62,481 nt of DNA from Mogibacterium sp. Lineage in GTDB: Bacteria > Bacillota > Clostridia > Peptostreptococcales > Anaerovoracaceae. The notes beneath the pieces are model-generated. The model was not told where the DNA came from. It saw only the letters and a list, made by a program, of their open reading frames with translations, and ran no database searches. A program made the translations under genes and the position numbers. Shown in pieces: positions 9,201 through 19,026 of the stretch; the stretch's first letter is position 1, and each line of letters starts with the position of its first letter. The DNA is taken from assembly GCA_017515425.1 (NCBI GenBank), contig JAFWFU010000025.1:1-62481 (forward strand). The letters run 5' to 3'.

Positions 9201-9274
9201 GCCGCCAGCATAATAAACAGCGTCACTATGAGCGCTATTATGCCGCTTCCCTTAATGAAAGTTCTTTCTCTCAT
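6203..9274 (-). CDS. BspA-like surface protein with DUF285 repeats and Ala-rich helix
   Basis: A 1023-residue secreted protein. A signal peptide (residues 1-36, ending AHA) is followed by a leader region. Residues ~150-450 are ~25-residue repeats of the type FDTSNAKTIDRMFWGC (DUF285, BspA-like). Residues ~490-870 are a long Ala/Lys/Glu-rich segment predicted to be coiled coil. Residues ~880-1023 are a Lys-rich LRR_5-like domain ending in GKKVTVK. No LPXTG motif or C-terminal membrane anchor is visible, so attachment may be by charge to wall polymers. The likely role is adhesion or stalk formation (inference from family). An 8-C run lies ~245 nt upstream of the start. Confidence 0.85.
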   Translation of the reverse strand: MRERTFIKGSGIIALIVTLFIMLAAFAMLTSLKAHAEPLSGTYNGLDWEITDGGVLKLGKVKETQVLTNHEGAETGFVEDTYLELGPLDPSRDPRAESEATAARRAEWPWLANGRDIRINTVEVEGDIIARGSLRFIFSGMPNLTALKGLEKINTAEVTDMLGLFSYRIWDSSSESWNNVHSPKVTSMDGIFSWNVSKVRNMQEMFAGTAIKKADLSKWNTCDELYTISTMFGGCPALKSVKFGTGFNTGGVKSFDNLFIYCTSLEKIDGLQNLNTGNAISMQRMFQNCQALKSVDVSNFDTSNAKTIDRMFWGCVSLETADVSGFNTVNVQNMANLFNGCVKLDPIDVSGWSTGNVKNFGGMFGGAQSVKVLDVSRFDTSSATTLEGMFSGNNALEYLDLSNFDTSNVNNIKHMIRSTDGLKRIDGIGNLDLSNVEEGLAFLSRLRSIELINGLEKLDLSDIENIDEVFHSSHALMRPFQAILGSSTASDEDKAAAQAAIDAINIMAGHETKTADRLAAFEDLKAVYPLLYKQDSYKDTVEGLIEDARNAATEANRLEGEALTAKNLAAKAQQIADASMKAAEEVSKKNPGSAEAVLAAKKALDDAVEARTAAAEAKNAANLAASAANYAKVKAEDAKYAAEENGDADLKNAANSLADMEPAAQRTAAATAEAADNYDTAFDTKVAAEEAYSREKNKKGSEAATAADDAKKAITDAEAAIKAAEAEVAKDPSSAASDTAVDAAKKAAEAAAAKVEAAKKAIEELKAIADATGDSGLTAQADSLMSTLTNDIKPKSDTALEAAYKLAADQKLKKAEKLVNADPSTPEALKAAQEAVKATQDYYSFVSAKYGANSAQAVEAKKMLDAANELLKKVNEFGKEFEYAKNRYRIIKMPGETWDGEATLVLAKNAKKVNIPKEVKYEGKTYEVTRVEAKAFRAKKIRKVTLGANIEKLNKNAFKKSKATTVVVKTKYLTKKRVKGSFKGSKLKTVQVKVGSKKVNKKYVKKYKKIFTTANAGKKVTVK

Positions 9275-9388
9275 AACTTTCTTCTCCTTTCACATCAACC
9301 TTCTGTAACTACTGATAGTCCGCACTTGCATACTGCGATTTTTCAAATAAGATTCTTCATCTGTCATCTTGAGCAAAGCGCACTTCTT

Positions 9389-9435
9389 GTCATCCTGAGC
9401 GGAGCGTCCGCAGGAACGCAGAGTCGAAGGATCTT
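9389..9435 (+). repeat. Interspersed REP-like repeat, copy 1
   Basis: Begins TGTCATCCTGAGCGGAGCG and ends GAGTCGAAGGATCTT. Same family as the copies at 9620, 10247, 21285, 21364, 31254 and 35896. Arms of the element are partly self-complementary around the GCG/CGC core. Confidence 0.8.
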
Positions 9436-9444
9436 TTCCCAATA

Positions 9445-9503
9445 AAAAACACAGCCGCATATGCTATCTCTGAGTCTAGCAATCTGCGCTGTGTTTATTT
9501 TTG
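9445..9503. terminator. Hairpin with T-tract between ybaK-type gene and surface protein
   Basis: AAAACACAGC and GCTGTGTTT pair across ~32 nt, with A-rich sequence on the left and T-rich sequence on the right, so it could terminate in both directions. On the minus strand it would end the BrnQ/YbaK transcript before the surface-protein gene. Confidence 0.55.
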
Positions 9504-9619
9504 ATTTTTACGGTAGTACCCCCCCCATTTTGATTTTGCCGGAAACCTAGTCAACGCCTTGCAATTACTGCGTTTCAGCATGCATGATTATTGTTAAAAA
9601 AATGTCGACTTGCTTTTAA

Positions 9620-9669
9620 TAAGATTCTCCGACTCCGCATGCTTACGCACGCTCCGCTCAGAATGACAA
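9620..9669 (-). repeat. Interspersed REP-like repeat, copy 2 (inverted)
   Basis: Reads AAGATTCTCCGACTCCGCA to GCTCAGAATGACA on the plus strand, so it is inverted relative to copy 1. The two copies could form a long stem in RNA. Confidence 0.7.
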
Positions 9670-9755
9670 GCTGTGCTATCGGGGTGGTAATAATTGTTAT
9701 TTTGAAGAGCGATATTCTGTCATTCTGAGGAGCGGTTTAATTCGTCCTTATTTTT

Positions 9756-10226
9756 TTAGTAATTTGCAACGTCTATCCACTCTATCGCGCCGGAAACCTC
9801 GAAAAGTTCATCAGGCGTAAACCCCGCGGCGGAGTTCGACGAACCGCAGGCGGGATATACCATATCAAAGCGCTGCATGGAGCTGTCGCAGTAAATGCGG
9901 ACATCTTCCCTTGTAACTCCGAAGGCGCAGACTCCGCCTATCTCATGGTTGGTGTATTCAGAAACTTCTTCGGGCGACAGCATTCTCGCCTTTTCCCCGA
10001 AGAAGTCCTTGTATTTCTTATTATCAATCTTGGCGTCGCCTGCCACCTGAATCAAAACGCCTGAGCCGTCTTTGAGTTTAAAGCTCAGCGTCTTGCATAT
10101 TTTGGCAGGCTCGGTTCCGACCGCCTTGGCTGCGAGTTCGACTGTCGCGCTGGAGACGTCGAATTCCATTATGCGGTCTGCCATGCCTTTTTCTTCAAGA
10201 TACTTTCTTGCGATTTCTAGTGACAT
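9756..10226 (-). CDS. YbaK/EbsC-type aminoacyl-tRNA deacylase
   Basis: A 156-residue trans-editing domain protein that hydrolyses mischarged aminoacyl-tRNA. The family Lys is in KICKTLSFK, and the conserved EIGGVCAFGV and DMVYPACGSSNSAAGF segments are present. It resembles the ProX-deacylase branch more than EbsC; the exact tRNA substrate is inferred only. AAAGGAAATAT precedes the ATG. It lies ~100 nt downstream of brnQ, with a REP-like repeat in the gap. Confidence 0.88.
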   Translation of the reverse strand: MSLEIARKYLEEKGMADRIMEFDVSSATVELAAKAVGTEPAKICKTLSFKLKDGSGVLIQVAGDAKIDNKKYKDFFGEKARMLSPEEVSEYTNHEIGGVCAFGVTREDVRIYCDSSMQRFDMVYPACGSSNSAAGFTPDELFEVSGAIEWIDVANY

Positions 10227-10246
10227 ATATTTCCTTTCATATTATG

Positions 10247-10282
10247 ATCCTTCGACTGCGCTTCGCTTCGCTCAGGATGACA
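10247..10282 (-). repeat. Interspersed REP-like repeat, copy 3
   Basis: Inverted copy (GATCCTTCGACTGCG to GCTCAGGATGACA on the plus strand) in the gap between brnQ and the YbaK-type gene. Confidence 0.8.
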
Positions 10283-10330
10283 TAATGCTGCGTCTCAAAG
10301 TGACAAAACCACGCTCAAGACGCCTTATTG

Positions 10331-11683
10331 TTATGCCTTCTTCCCTTTTGTTATTGTCAGCACGATTCCTACCGCCAAGCCGATTAGCGCAGGCACCACC
10401 CAACCGAGTCCGAGGTCGAAGAATGGGAATACCTCCTGCCCTATCATAGTCATGCTCGGAATTCCGAGAATCTTCTGCATTCCCTCGGGCAGTGTCTTAC
10501 AGAAATCAAATACCGCAGGAACAAATGCACCCAAAGTCACGCAGGCATATACATATCTGCTTTTTCCAAAGAGCTTCTCGCAAAGAGCCAATACTACGAG
10601 AGTTATCCCGAGAGGATAGAGGAGCATTAGCACCGGCACGGCGTAGTTGATGATAGCCGTCAGTCCGACATTGGAAACAATAAATGAAAACAGCGTGAAC
10701 ACCATTGCCCAGCCTCTGTAGTTGAGCTTGCCCGGAATGAGCTTGACAAACATCTCTCCGCAGCTCGTAACGAGTCCAATAGCAGTCTTGAGGCAGGCAA
10801 GCGTAATCGTTATCGCGAGAACGAAGCTGCCGAGCCCTCCGAGATAATGGCTCGAAATCTGCGTAAGGGCAATTCCGCCGTTGTCGCTGAGTTCAAAGAG
10901 CCCCCTTGACTGAGCTCCCATGATAATCGTCAGTATATATATGACCGCCATCAGAATTCCGGTAAAGATACCCGCCTTCACGGTCTCCCTGGCGACATCT
11001 CCGTCCTTTTCCACGCCGAGGTCTCTTACCACATTTATGATTACAATTCCGAAGGCGAGTCCGGCTATGGCGTCCATAGTTCCATATCCCTCAATAAATC
11101 CGTTGAAGAGCGCGCCGCTCTGATAGGACTCAATCGGCGCAACCTCAGACATTGCCGCTCCCGGATTGATTAGAGCGATTACTACCAGCACGCCGAGGAA
11201 AATCAAGAACGCCGGATTTATCACTCTTCCTATCCATGTGGTAATCCCGCTCGGTCTGAGAGAGAAATACATGACGAAGGCGAAGAAAACGAAGGTAAAT
11301 AAGAGCTGCCATATCCAATAGCCCTTTTCCCCGACCAAAGGCGCCACTCCCGTCGTGAACGAAACCGAAGCACATCTCGGAATAGCGAAGAAAGGCCCGA
11401 TAGTCAGATACAGCGCCGCCGTGAAAAGTTTGCCATATCTGCTGCCGACCTTGCTCGAAAGCTGGAGAAGGTTGTCGCTATGCGTATTCCCTATGGCGGC
11501 AACCGCAAGTATCGGTATGGTGACCGCCGTGATACAAAAACCTATAATAGCCGGTACCGAATTGCTTCCCGCCATCTGTCCGAGGTGAACCGGAAAGATG
11601 AGGTTGCCCGCGCCGAAAAACATTCCGAACAGGGTGCTGGCAACTACTATAGTTTCCTTCATTGTGAGTTTGCTTTTCTTCAT
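10331..11683 (-). CDS. brnQ: Branched-chain amino acid transporter, BrnQ/LIVCS family
   Basis: A 450-residue membrane protein with about 12 hydrophobic segments that imports Leu, Ile and Val with a cation. The N-terminal signature FGMFFGAGNLIFPVHLG is diagnostic. AAGGAGGAATCTATCAG precedes the ATG. Its start lies 26 nt after the recR stop, so it may be the last part of the ybaB-recR transcript. Length matches the family. Confidence 0.93.
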   Translation of the reverse strand: MKKSKLTMKETIVVASTLFGMFFGAGNLIFPVHLGQMAGSNSVPAIIGFCITAVTIPILAVAAIGNTHSDNLLQLSSKVGSRYGKLFTAALYLTIGPFFAIPRCASVSFTTGVAPLVGEKGYWIWQLLFTFVFFAFVMYFSLRPSGITTWIGRVINPAFLIFLGVLVVIALINPGAAMSEVAPIESYQSGALFNGFIEGYGTMDAIAGLAFGIVIINVVRDLGVEKDGDVARETVKAGIFTGILMAVIYILTIIMGAQSRGLFELSDNGGIALTQISSHYLGGLGSFVLAITITLACLKTAIGLVTSCGEMFVKLIPGKLNYRGWAMVFTLFSFIVSNVGLTAIINYAVPVLMLLYPLGITLVVLALCEKLFGKSRYVYACVTLGAFVPAVFDFCKTLPEGMQKILGIPSMTMIGQEVFPFFDLGLGWVVPALIGLAVGIVLTITKGKKA

Positions 11684-11709
11684 CTGATAGATTCCTCCTT
11701 GAAATTTTC

Positions 11710-12312
11710 CTAAAGCTCACGCCTTCCTTCGATTGCCTTGAGCAGAGTCTCCTCGTCCGCATATTCGAGGTCACCCCCGATAGGCAGTCCGTGCGCGAGC
11801 CTCGTTATCCTAATTCCCGTGTCCTTCAAAAGCCTCGCTATATACATAGCCGTTGCCTCGCCCTCTATATTGGGGTTCGTGGCTAGGATAAGCTCCTTGA
11901 CGTCAGGCTCCGCCTGCAATCTAATGACTAATGACGCGAGGTTCAAATCATTCGGGCCCACGCCGTCCATAGGCGATATAGTCCCATGCAGGACGTGATA
12001 CCTTCCTCTGAACTCCCTGACGCGCTCCATCGCCATTACATCTTGCGGGGATTCGACCACGCATATAACGTTGGTCTCCCTGCTTTCGTCCTCGCAAATC
12101 CTGCATTTTTCTCTGTCCGTAAGATTTCCGCAGACCTCGCAGTAGCGCAGGGATTTCTTTGCATTGGAAATCGCCCCAGATAGATTTTCCGCCTCTCTGT
12201 CCGTAATGCTCAGAATGTGGAAGGCAAGGCGCTGCGCCATTTTCTCACCTATGCCGGGGAGCTTGCCGAGCTCGTTTATAAGTATATTCAGCGTCCGCGG
12301 GTACTGTCTCAT
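11710..12312 (-). CDS. recR: Recombination mediator RecR
   Basis: A 200-residue DNA-binding protein of the RecFOR pathway that loads RecA at gaps. It has the helix-hairpin-helix [15 protein letters not shown], the four-Cys zinc finger CEVC to CRIC, and a Toprim domain with CVVESPQDV and [14 protein letters not shown]. The start overlaps the ybaB stop by 1 nt (TAATG). The dnaX-ybaB-recR order is the conserved Firmicutes arrangement. Confidence 0.97.
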   Translation of the reverse strand: MRQYPRTLNILINELGKLPGIGEKMAQRLAFHILSITDREAENLSGAISNAKKSLRYCEVCGNLTDREKCRICEDESRETNVICVVESPQDVMAMERVREFRGRYHVLHGTISPMDGVGPNDLNLASLVIRLQAEPDVKELILATNPNIEGEATAMYIARLLKDTGIRITRLAHGLPIGGDLEYADEETLLKAIEGRREL

Positions 12313-12734
12313 TATAGCCCCGGAATTCCAAATCCGCCGCCAAGCCCGCCGAAGCCGTCACCAAATCCACCGAGTCCGCCGGTCACCTTGCTCATCTCCG
12401 CCTCGCTGAGCTCTTCCATTTGTCTCATAGCCTCATTGACGGCTGCGATTACGAGGTCTTGGAGCATTTCAACATCATCGGGATCCACTACGTCTTTGTC
12501 TATGGTGAGTTTCGTGATTTCCTTGTTGCCGTTCACCACTACTTCCACAGCGCCGCCGCCCGCAGTCGCGGTGATTTCCTTCTCAGCGAGCTCAGCCTGC
12601 ACCTGCTCCATTTCAGCCTGCATTGCCTGTAGCTGCCTGAGCTGCTTTTGCATATCTGCCTGACCGCCTCTGCCGCCGCCCATGCCCGGCTGTCTGTTCT
12701 TAGGTTTCTTTCCGGGTCTCATGCCTCTACCCAT
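12312..12734 (-). CDS. YbaB/EbfC nucleoid-associated protein
   Basis: A 140-residue protein of the YbaB family that binds DNA as a dimer. The core helix ([16 protein letters not shown]) and the segment [13 protein letters not shown] are standard. Unusual are a basic Gly-rich N-terminal extension (about 26 residues) and a Gly/Phe-rich C-terminal tail ([15 protein letters not shown]). ACAGGAGGAAACAAA precedes the ATG. It sits between dnaX (175 nt upstream) and recR. Confidence 0.93.
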   Translation of the reverse strand: MGRGMRPGKKPKNRQPGMGGGRGGQADMQKQLRQLQAMQAEMEQVQAELAEKEITATAGGGAVEVVVNGNKEITKLTIDKDVVDPDDVEMLQDLVIAAVNEAMRQMEELSEAEMSKVTGGLGGFGDGFGGLGGGFGIPGL

Positions 12735-12909
12735 TTTGTTTCCTCCTGTAAATCAGCTCTATAGTCTTCCGTTTAAAACTTTTCCTTATATAGTGTCCTT
12801 GTAGAGTACTTACTATATTAAATCCGTGCTATGTTAAATCCGTTTTCGCTTTTAGCTCTTTATCATTATTCAGATCGGTTTTGCTGTCGGCTCTTTTGTT
12901 TTGTTTAAA

Positions 12910-14562
12910 TTAGCCTTCTATTATAGGTTTTATTCCGAATAAATCCTCTATATCCTGTGCGGCTTCCTTCATAGCCTTGTCGCTCTGCAATATCTGAGCG
13001 GTCTCAATCTCCGTCATCTCGCGGGTCTTACGCACCTCGTCTCCCGGGTCGGCGGTTTTAAGCGAGACTATTATGCTCTGTCCGTAGAGCCTTCTTGCCG
13101 CCTCGATAATATCTCTAATCTTTTCCTCGGCAAATCTTATCTTTCCCGGCCTCACGGAAATCTTGAGCTCTCCCGAATCGAAGTCCAATGCCTCGGAGCT
13201 GTTTCCGACAAGGCTTATAAAGCTCCTGTCGTCCGCCGCCACCTCTTGAACAATGGCGTCCCACATCTCTTCGGGGCTTAAATCGGTCGCGATTATCTCA
13301 GGATAGACTGCGGGCTCGGGATTTAAAACTGTTTCAGCGCGAGGCTCGTCCTCTTTATTTAGTTCTGTTTCTCTTCTCGCCTCGCCTTCGATTTTAAAAC
13401 TAGTTCCCGCGGCTTCCGCAGCCATGGCTTTTGCGGCGACGGCGGTTGTCGCCTCTCCTGCGAGAATTCTCCCCGCTCCGTTTTCGCTCGCCAGCTTAAC
13501 GGCGGCTGTCTCAAGCAATATGCGCGGTCTCTCGGAATGCCTCGCCATATTGATATATTCGGAGACGAGCTTTATCGCGGATTCTATAAATCTCGTGCTC
13601 GCCTTCTCCGCCTGTGAGGAAATCCTCTGCACATTCTCCTCAGACATTCCGACTATATTCTCGGGATTTTTTACATATTTGGCTACCATTAAATCCCTGA
13701 GATGTTTCAGCCAATCCTTTAATATCTGTCTCGGGTCTTTGCCGCGTTTTAGTATTTCATCTATATATACGAGAACCTTGCCCGCATCGCCTGCAAGCAC
13801 CGCCGCGGTCAGGGCGAGGAAGAAATCCTCGCCGGCGGCGCCCGTGTATTCGAGCACCGCTGCGCGGTCAAGCACGGGCTCGCCCGCCGCGATGCACTGT
13901 TCGAGAATCGACAGTGCATCCCTGACCGACCCGTCCGCCCTCGCCGCTATAGTCGCAAGCGCGTCCTCCCTGGTCTCCAAGCCGCGACGAGCACAAATCC
14001 TTCGCATACCCGTTATCAGCTCCTCCTCCGTCACCCGCCTGAAATTCAGCTCCATGCAGCGGGATCTTATCGTCGCTCTCACCTTCTGCGGGTCGGTCGT
14101 CGCGAGTATAAAAACCGCGTGCTCGGGCGGTTCCTCCAGCGTCTTGAGAAAAGCATTCTCCGCCGCTGGAGACAGCATATGCACCTCGTCAATTATATAC
14201 ACCTTATAGCGCCCTGTTGACGGTGGGTATTTTACCATATCCACTATGGCGCGCAAATCATCTACGCCATTATTCGACGCCGCGTCAAGCTCTATGCAGT
14301 CTACGAACCTGCCTTCCCTTATCTCCTCGCAGTTCTCGCAATGTCCGCAGGGCAGCTTCTCATCTTCACCTATGCAGTTGAGCGCCTTCGCCAATATCCT
14401 TGCCGTGCTGGTCTTTCCCGTGCCATGAGTTCCCGCAAACAAATAAGCCTGGCTCACCGTATCCGTCCGAAGCTGATTCTGCAATATCCTTACGATATGT
14501 TTCTGACCTATTATTTCATCAAATGTTTCGGGCCTCTCGGCTCTGTATAATGCAAGCTGCAT
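12910..14562 (-). CDS. dnaX: DNA polymerase III subunit gamma/tau
   Basis: A 550-residue clamp-loader ATPase. Walker A is GTHGTGKTS (about residue 45), the zinc module has CGHCENCEE, Walker B is VYIIDEVHML and the sensor/arginine finger region reads IRSRCMELNF. Domain III is followed by a ~180-residue variable C-terminus. AGAGGAAGATAT precedes the ATG. The SRP RNA gene lies directly upstream, as in Bacillus subtilis. Confidence 0.95.
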   Translation of the reverse strand: MQLALYRAERPETFDEIIGQKHIVRILQNQLRTDTVSQAYLFAGTHGTGKTSTARILAKALNCIGEDEKLPCGHCENCEEIREGRFVDCIELDAASNNGVDDLRAIVDMVKYPPSTGRYKVYIIDEVHMLSPAAENAFLKTLEEPPEHAVFILATTDPQKVRATIRSRCMELNFRRVTEEELITGMRRICARRGLETREDALATIAARADGSVRDALSILEQCIAAGEPVLDRAAVLEYTGAAGEDFFLALTAAVLAGDAGKVLVYIDEILKRGKDPRQILKDWLKHLRDLMVAKYVKNPENIVGMSEENVQRISSQAEKASTRFIESAIKLVSEYINMARHSERPRILLETAAVKLASENGAGRILAGEATTAVAAKAMAAEAAGTSFKIEGEARRETELNKEDEPRAETVLNPEPAVYPEIIATDLSPEEMWDAIVQEVAADDRSFISLVGNSSEALDFDSGELKISVRPGKIRFAEEKIRDIIEAARRLYGQSIIVSLKTADPGDEVRKTREMTEIETAQILQSDKAMKEAAQDIEDLFGIKPIIEG

Positions 14563-14582
14563 ATATCTTCCTCTCTAAAAAA

Positions 14583-14725
14583 ATAAGGCGGGCGATTTGC
14601 AGTACGCAGAGGCTGGTCTGCGGCACACAAGACAAATCGCTTAATGCTGCTACTTCTCAGTCCTGACATGGTTCACGGAGCCCCGTTGCGCAGGGCCCCT
14701 GCGCACTGCAAATCGCCCACCGTTT
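14583..14725 (-). ncRNA. ffs: Signal recognition particle RNA, small bacterial type
   Basis: Read on the minus strand the segment contains the SRP domain IV signature: GTGAACCATGTCAGG, then an asymmetric loop and AGTAGCAGCATTAAG. The two ends pair (GGGCGATTTGCAGT with ACTGCAAATCGCCC) to give the long hairpin of 4.5S/small scRNA. A run of seven T, interrupted by an A-T step, follows the closing stem and should terminate transcription. Ends are approximate. Function: binds Ffh and targets nascent membrane proteins. Confidence 0.93.
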
Positions 14726-14736
14726 AACGCCTATAC

Positions 14737-14765
14737 ATTTTAGCACAAAGACGCTGTTGTAACAA
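14737..14765 (-). promoter_or_regulatory. Promoter of the SRP RNA gene
   Basis: TTGTTA (14765-14760) and TAAAAT (14742-14737) spaced by 17 nt, placing the transcript start near 14730. Confidence 0.6.
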
Positions 14766-14767
14766 TC

Positions 14768-16156
14768 TTAATTCATTCCCAGAATATCCCTTGCCACAAA
14801 GACTCCGCTGGCGGACGCGTGAGAGAGCGAATGCGTCACGCCGCTGCCGTCACCTATCATATAAAGCCCTTTGTGTCTAGTTTCAAGTCTCTCGTTTAAC
14901 TTGACGTCAAGATTGTAGAATTTGACCTCGACCCCGTAAAGGAGAGTATCGTCGTTCGCCGTTCCCGGCGCAATCTTATCGAGGGCATATATCATCTCAA
15001 TAATTCCATCGAGAATTCTCTTTGGCAGCACCAAGCTGAGATCCCCGGGCTCCGCCTTCAAGGTCGGTCTGGCAAAACTGCTGGCAAGCCTCTTATGGTT
15101 CGTCCTGCGCCCTCTGATGAGATCCCCAAACCTCTGCACTATGACGCCGCCGCCCAGCATATTGGAAAGCCTCGCTATGCTCTCTCCATAGCCGTTGCTG
15201 TCCTTGAAAGGCTCCGAGAAATGCTTGGAAACAAGGAGCGCAAAATTCGTCATATCGGTCTGCTTCTCAGGATCCTCATAGCTATGCCCGTTTACGGTAA
15301 CAATGCCGTTGGTATTCTCCGTTACGACGCTGCCCTTGGGGTTCATGCAGAAAGTCCTGACCTTATCCTCGAATTTCTCGGTCTTATATACTATCTTGCT
15401 CTCGTAAAGCTCGTCCGTCAGATGTGAGAAAAGCACCGCCGGAAGCTCCACTCTGACCCCTATGTCCACGCGGTTGGACTCAGTCTCGATACCTAGCGCC
15501 TCGCAAATCCCCTCTATCCATTTGCTTCCGCTTCTTCCCACGGAAACTATGCACTTCTCGCATTCGAGCGCACCTGTGGCGGTTATAATCTTATAGCCGC
15601 TGTCCTTAGCTTCTATCATGGTGACCGGCGTTTGAAATTTGAATTCCACCTTCTCTTTGAGCTCGTTGTAGAGGTTCTCGAGAACGACGAAATTTATATC
15701 CGTGCCGAGGTGCCTGACCGAAGCGTCCAAAAGCTTGAGCTTATTCTGCATACAGACCTTCTTCAAGGTCGTATTCGCCGTAGAGTAAAGCTTCGTCCCC
15801 TCTCCGCCATGCTCCATATTGATTCCGTCCACATACTGCATGAGCTCTATCGCCTTTTCCTTGCCGATATATTCGTAGAGAGTGCCGCCGAAATCGTTGG
15901 TAATATTGTATTTGCCGTCGGAAAACGCGCCCGCACCGCCGAAACCGCTCATTATGGAGCAGCTCTTACAGTGAATGCAGGTCTTTATCTTGTCTCCGTC
16001 GATAGGGCATTTTCTATTGTGAAGCTCGTTGCCCGCGTCCAAGACGACGACCTTGAGATTTTTGTTCTCTTTTGTCAGCTCATAGGCAGCATATATGCCT
16101 CCCGGCCCCGCGCCTATTATTGCAATGTCATATTTCTTAATGCTTCCCATACGCAC
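14768..16156 (-). CDS. FAD-dependent oxidoreductase (COG2509 type)
   Basis: A 462-residue flavoprotein of unknown physiological substrate. The N-terminal dinucleotide-binding motif IIGAGPGGIYAAYEL and the C-terminal GLYMIGDGSG motif bind FAD. A Cys cluster CPIDGDKIKTCIHCKSC lies at residues 50-70 and could bind an iron-sulfur cluster or zinc. The frame begins with GTG at 16156; an in-frame ATG at 16150 (MGSIKKYD) is an equally good start. It is followed by the SRP RNA promoter. Confidence 0.82.
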   Translation of the reverse strand: MRMGSIKKYDIAIIGAGPGGIYAAYELTKENKNLKVVVLDAGNELHNRKCPIDGDKIKTCIHCKSCSIMSGFGGAGAFSDGKYNITNDFGGTLYEYIGKEKAIELMQYVDGINMEHGGEGTKLYSTANTTLKKVCMQNKLKLLDASVRHLGTDINFVVLENLYNELKEKVEFKFQTPVTMIEAKDSGYKIITATGALECEKCIVSVGRSGSKWIEGICEALGIETESNRVDIGVRVELPAVLFSHLTDELYESKIVYKTEKFEDKVRTFCMNPKGSVVTENTNGIVTVNGHSYEDPEKQTDMTNFALLVSKHFSEPFKDSNGYGESIARLSNMLGGGVIVQRFGDLIRGRRTNHKRLASSFARPTLKAEPGDLSLVLPKRILDGIIEMIYALDKIAPGTANDDTLLYGVEVKFYNLDVKLNERLETRHKGLYMIGDGSGVTHSLSHASASGVFVARDILGMN

Positions 16157-16273
16157 TTCTCACATTCCTTCTTAAATTATATGGTATCTTTTTCCAAATC
16201 TTTTCTGCGCCTTGCGGCACTTCCACTTTTCAGTTTTGTTTTGCTTCGCCAGGCAATTCGCACATACCGATTG

Positions 16274-16702
16274 TCAGAGTTTATGCTTTGCCTTGAATGC
16301 CTTGAGCCTGCTCATAGCCCTTGACAGCTCCGCGCTCGCAAGCGCAATATCTCTGTTGGAATTCGCCCTCCTCAGGGCTTCCCTGGCTTCTTCCTCGACT
16401 CTTAGAGCCCTCTCCTCGTCGATTTCCTCCGGTCTTTCGGCGGTGTCGACGAGTATCATGGTCTCCCCGTTCTCGACTTTCAAAAGCCCGTCCGAGACTA
16501 TCACCACTTCCTTTTTGCCTGCCGAGCCTTTCTCGTCCGCAGGCTCATAGGTAAGTTCCCCCGGCACTATCGCCATAATCAGATTGGAGTGGTGAGCAAG
16601 TATGCCGATACTGCCTTCCGTCGTCATCATGGACACCGAAAGAGCGTCCCCGTCATATACCGTATGATTGCTCGCCATTATCTGCAATTTAAAACTTTCC
16701 AT
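16274..16702 (-). CDS. atpC: ATP synthase subunit epsilon
   Basis: A 142-residue F1 central-stalk subunit. The N-terminal beta-sandwich includes TTEGSIGILAHHSNLIMAI. The C-terminal helical hairpin (RALRVEEEAREALRRA) can inhibit rotation. Last gene of the atp operon, 9 nt after atpD. The ribosome-binding site is weak. Confidence 0.95.
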   Translation of the reverse strand: MESFKLQIMASNHTVYDGDALSVSMMTTEGSIGILAHHSNLIMAIVPGELTYEPADEKGSAGKKEVVIVSDGLLKVENGETMILVDTAERPEEIDEERALRVEEEAREALRRANSNRDIALASAELSRAMSRLKAFKAKHKL

Positions 16703-16711
16703 AATAATATT

Positions 16712-18997
<2,286 letters not shown>

Positions 18998-19026
<29 letters not shown>

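Larger units (their letters stand above)
9275..9755. other. 480-nt intergenic region with repeats and terminator, no gene
   Basis: It contains two copies of the interspersed REP-like repeat (9389-9435 direct, 9620-9669 inverted, with a further degenerate piece at 9361-9380 and another near 9718-9732), a hairpin with T-tract at 9445-9503, and an 8-C run at 9519-9526. No convincing ORF or RNA gene was seen. Confidence 0.6.

Noticed and set aside
12910-14562. Programmed frameshift in dnaX giving a shorter gamma form
   Set aside because: No slippery A-run with downstream hairpin was recognised, and Firmicutes generally make one product.
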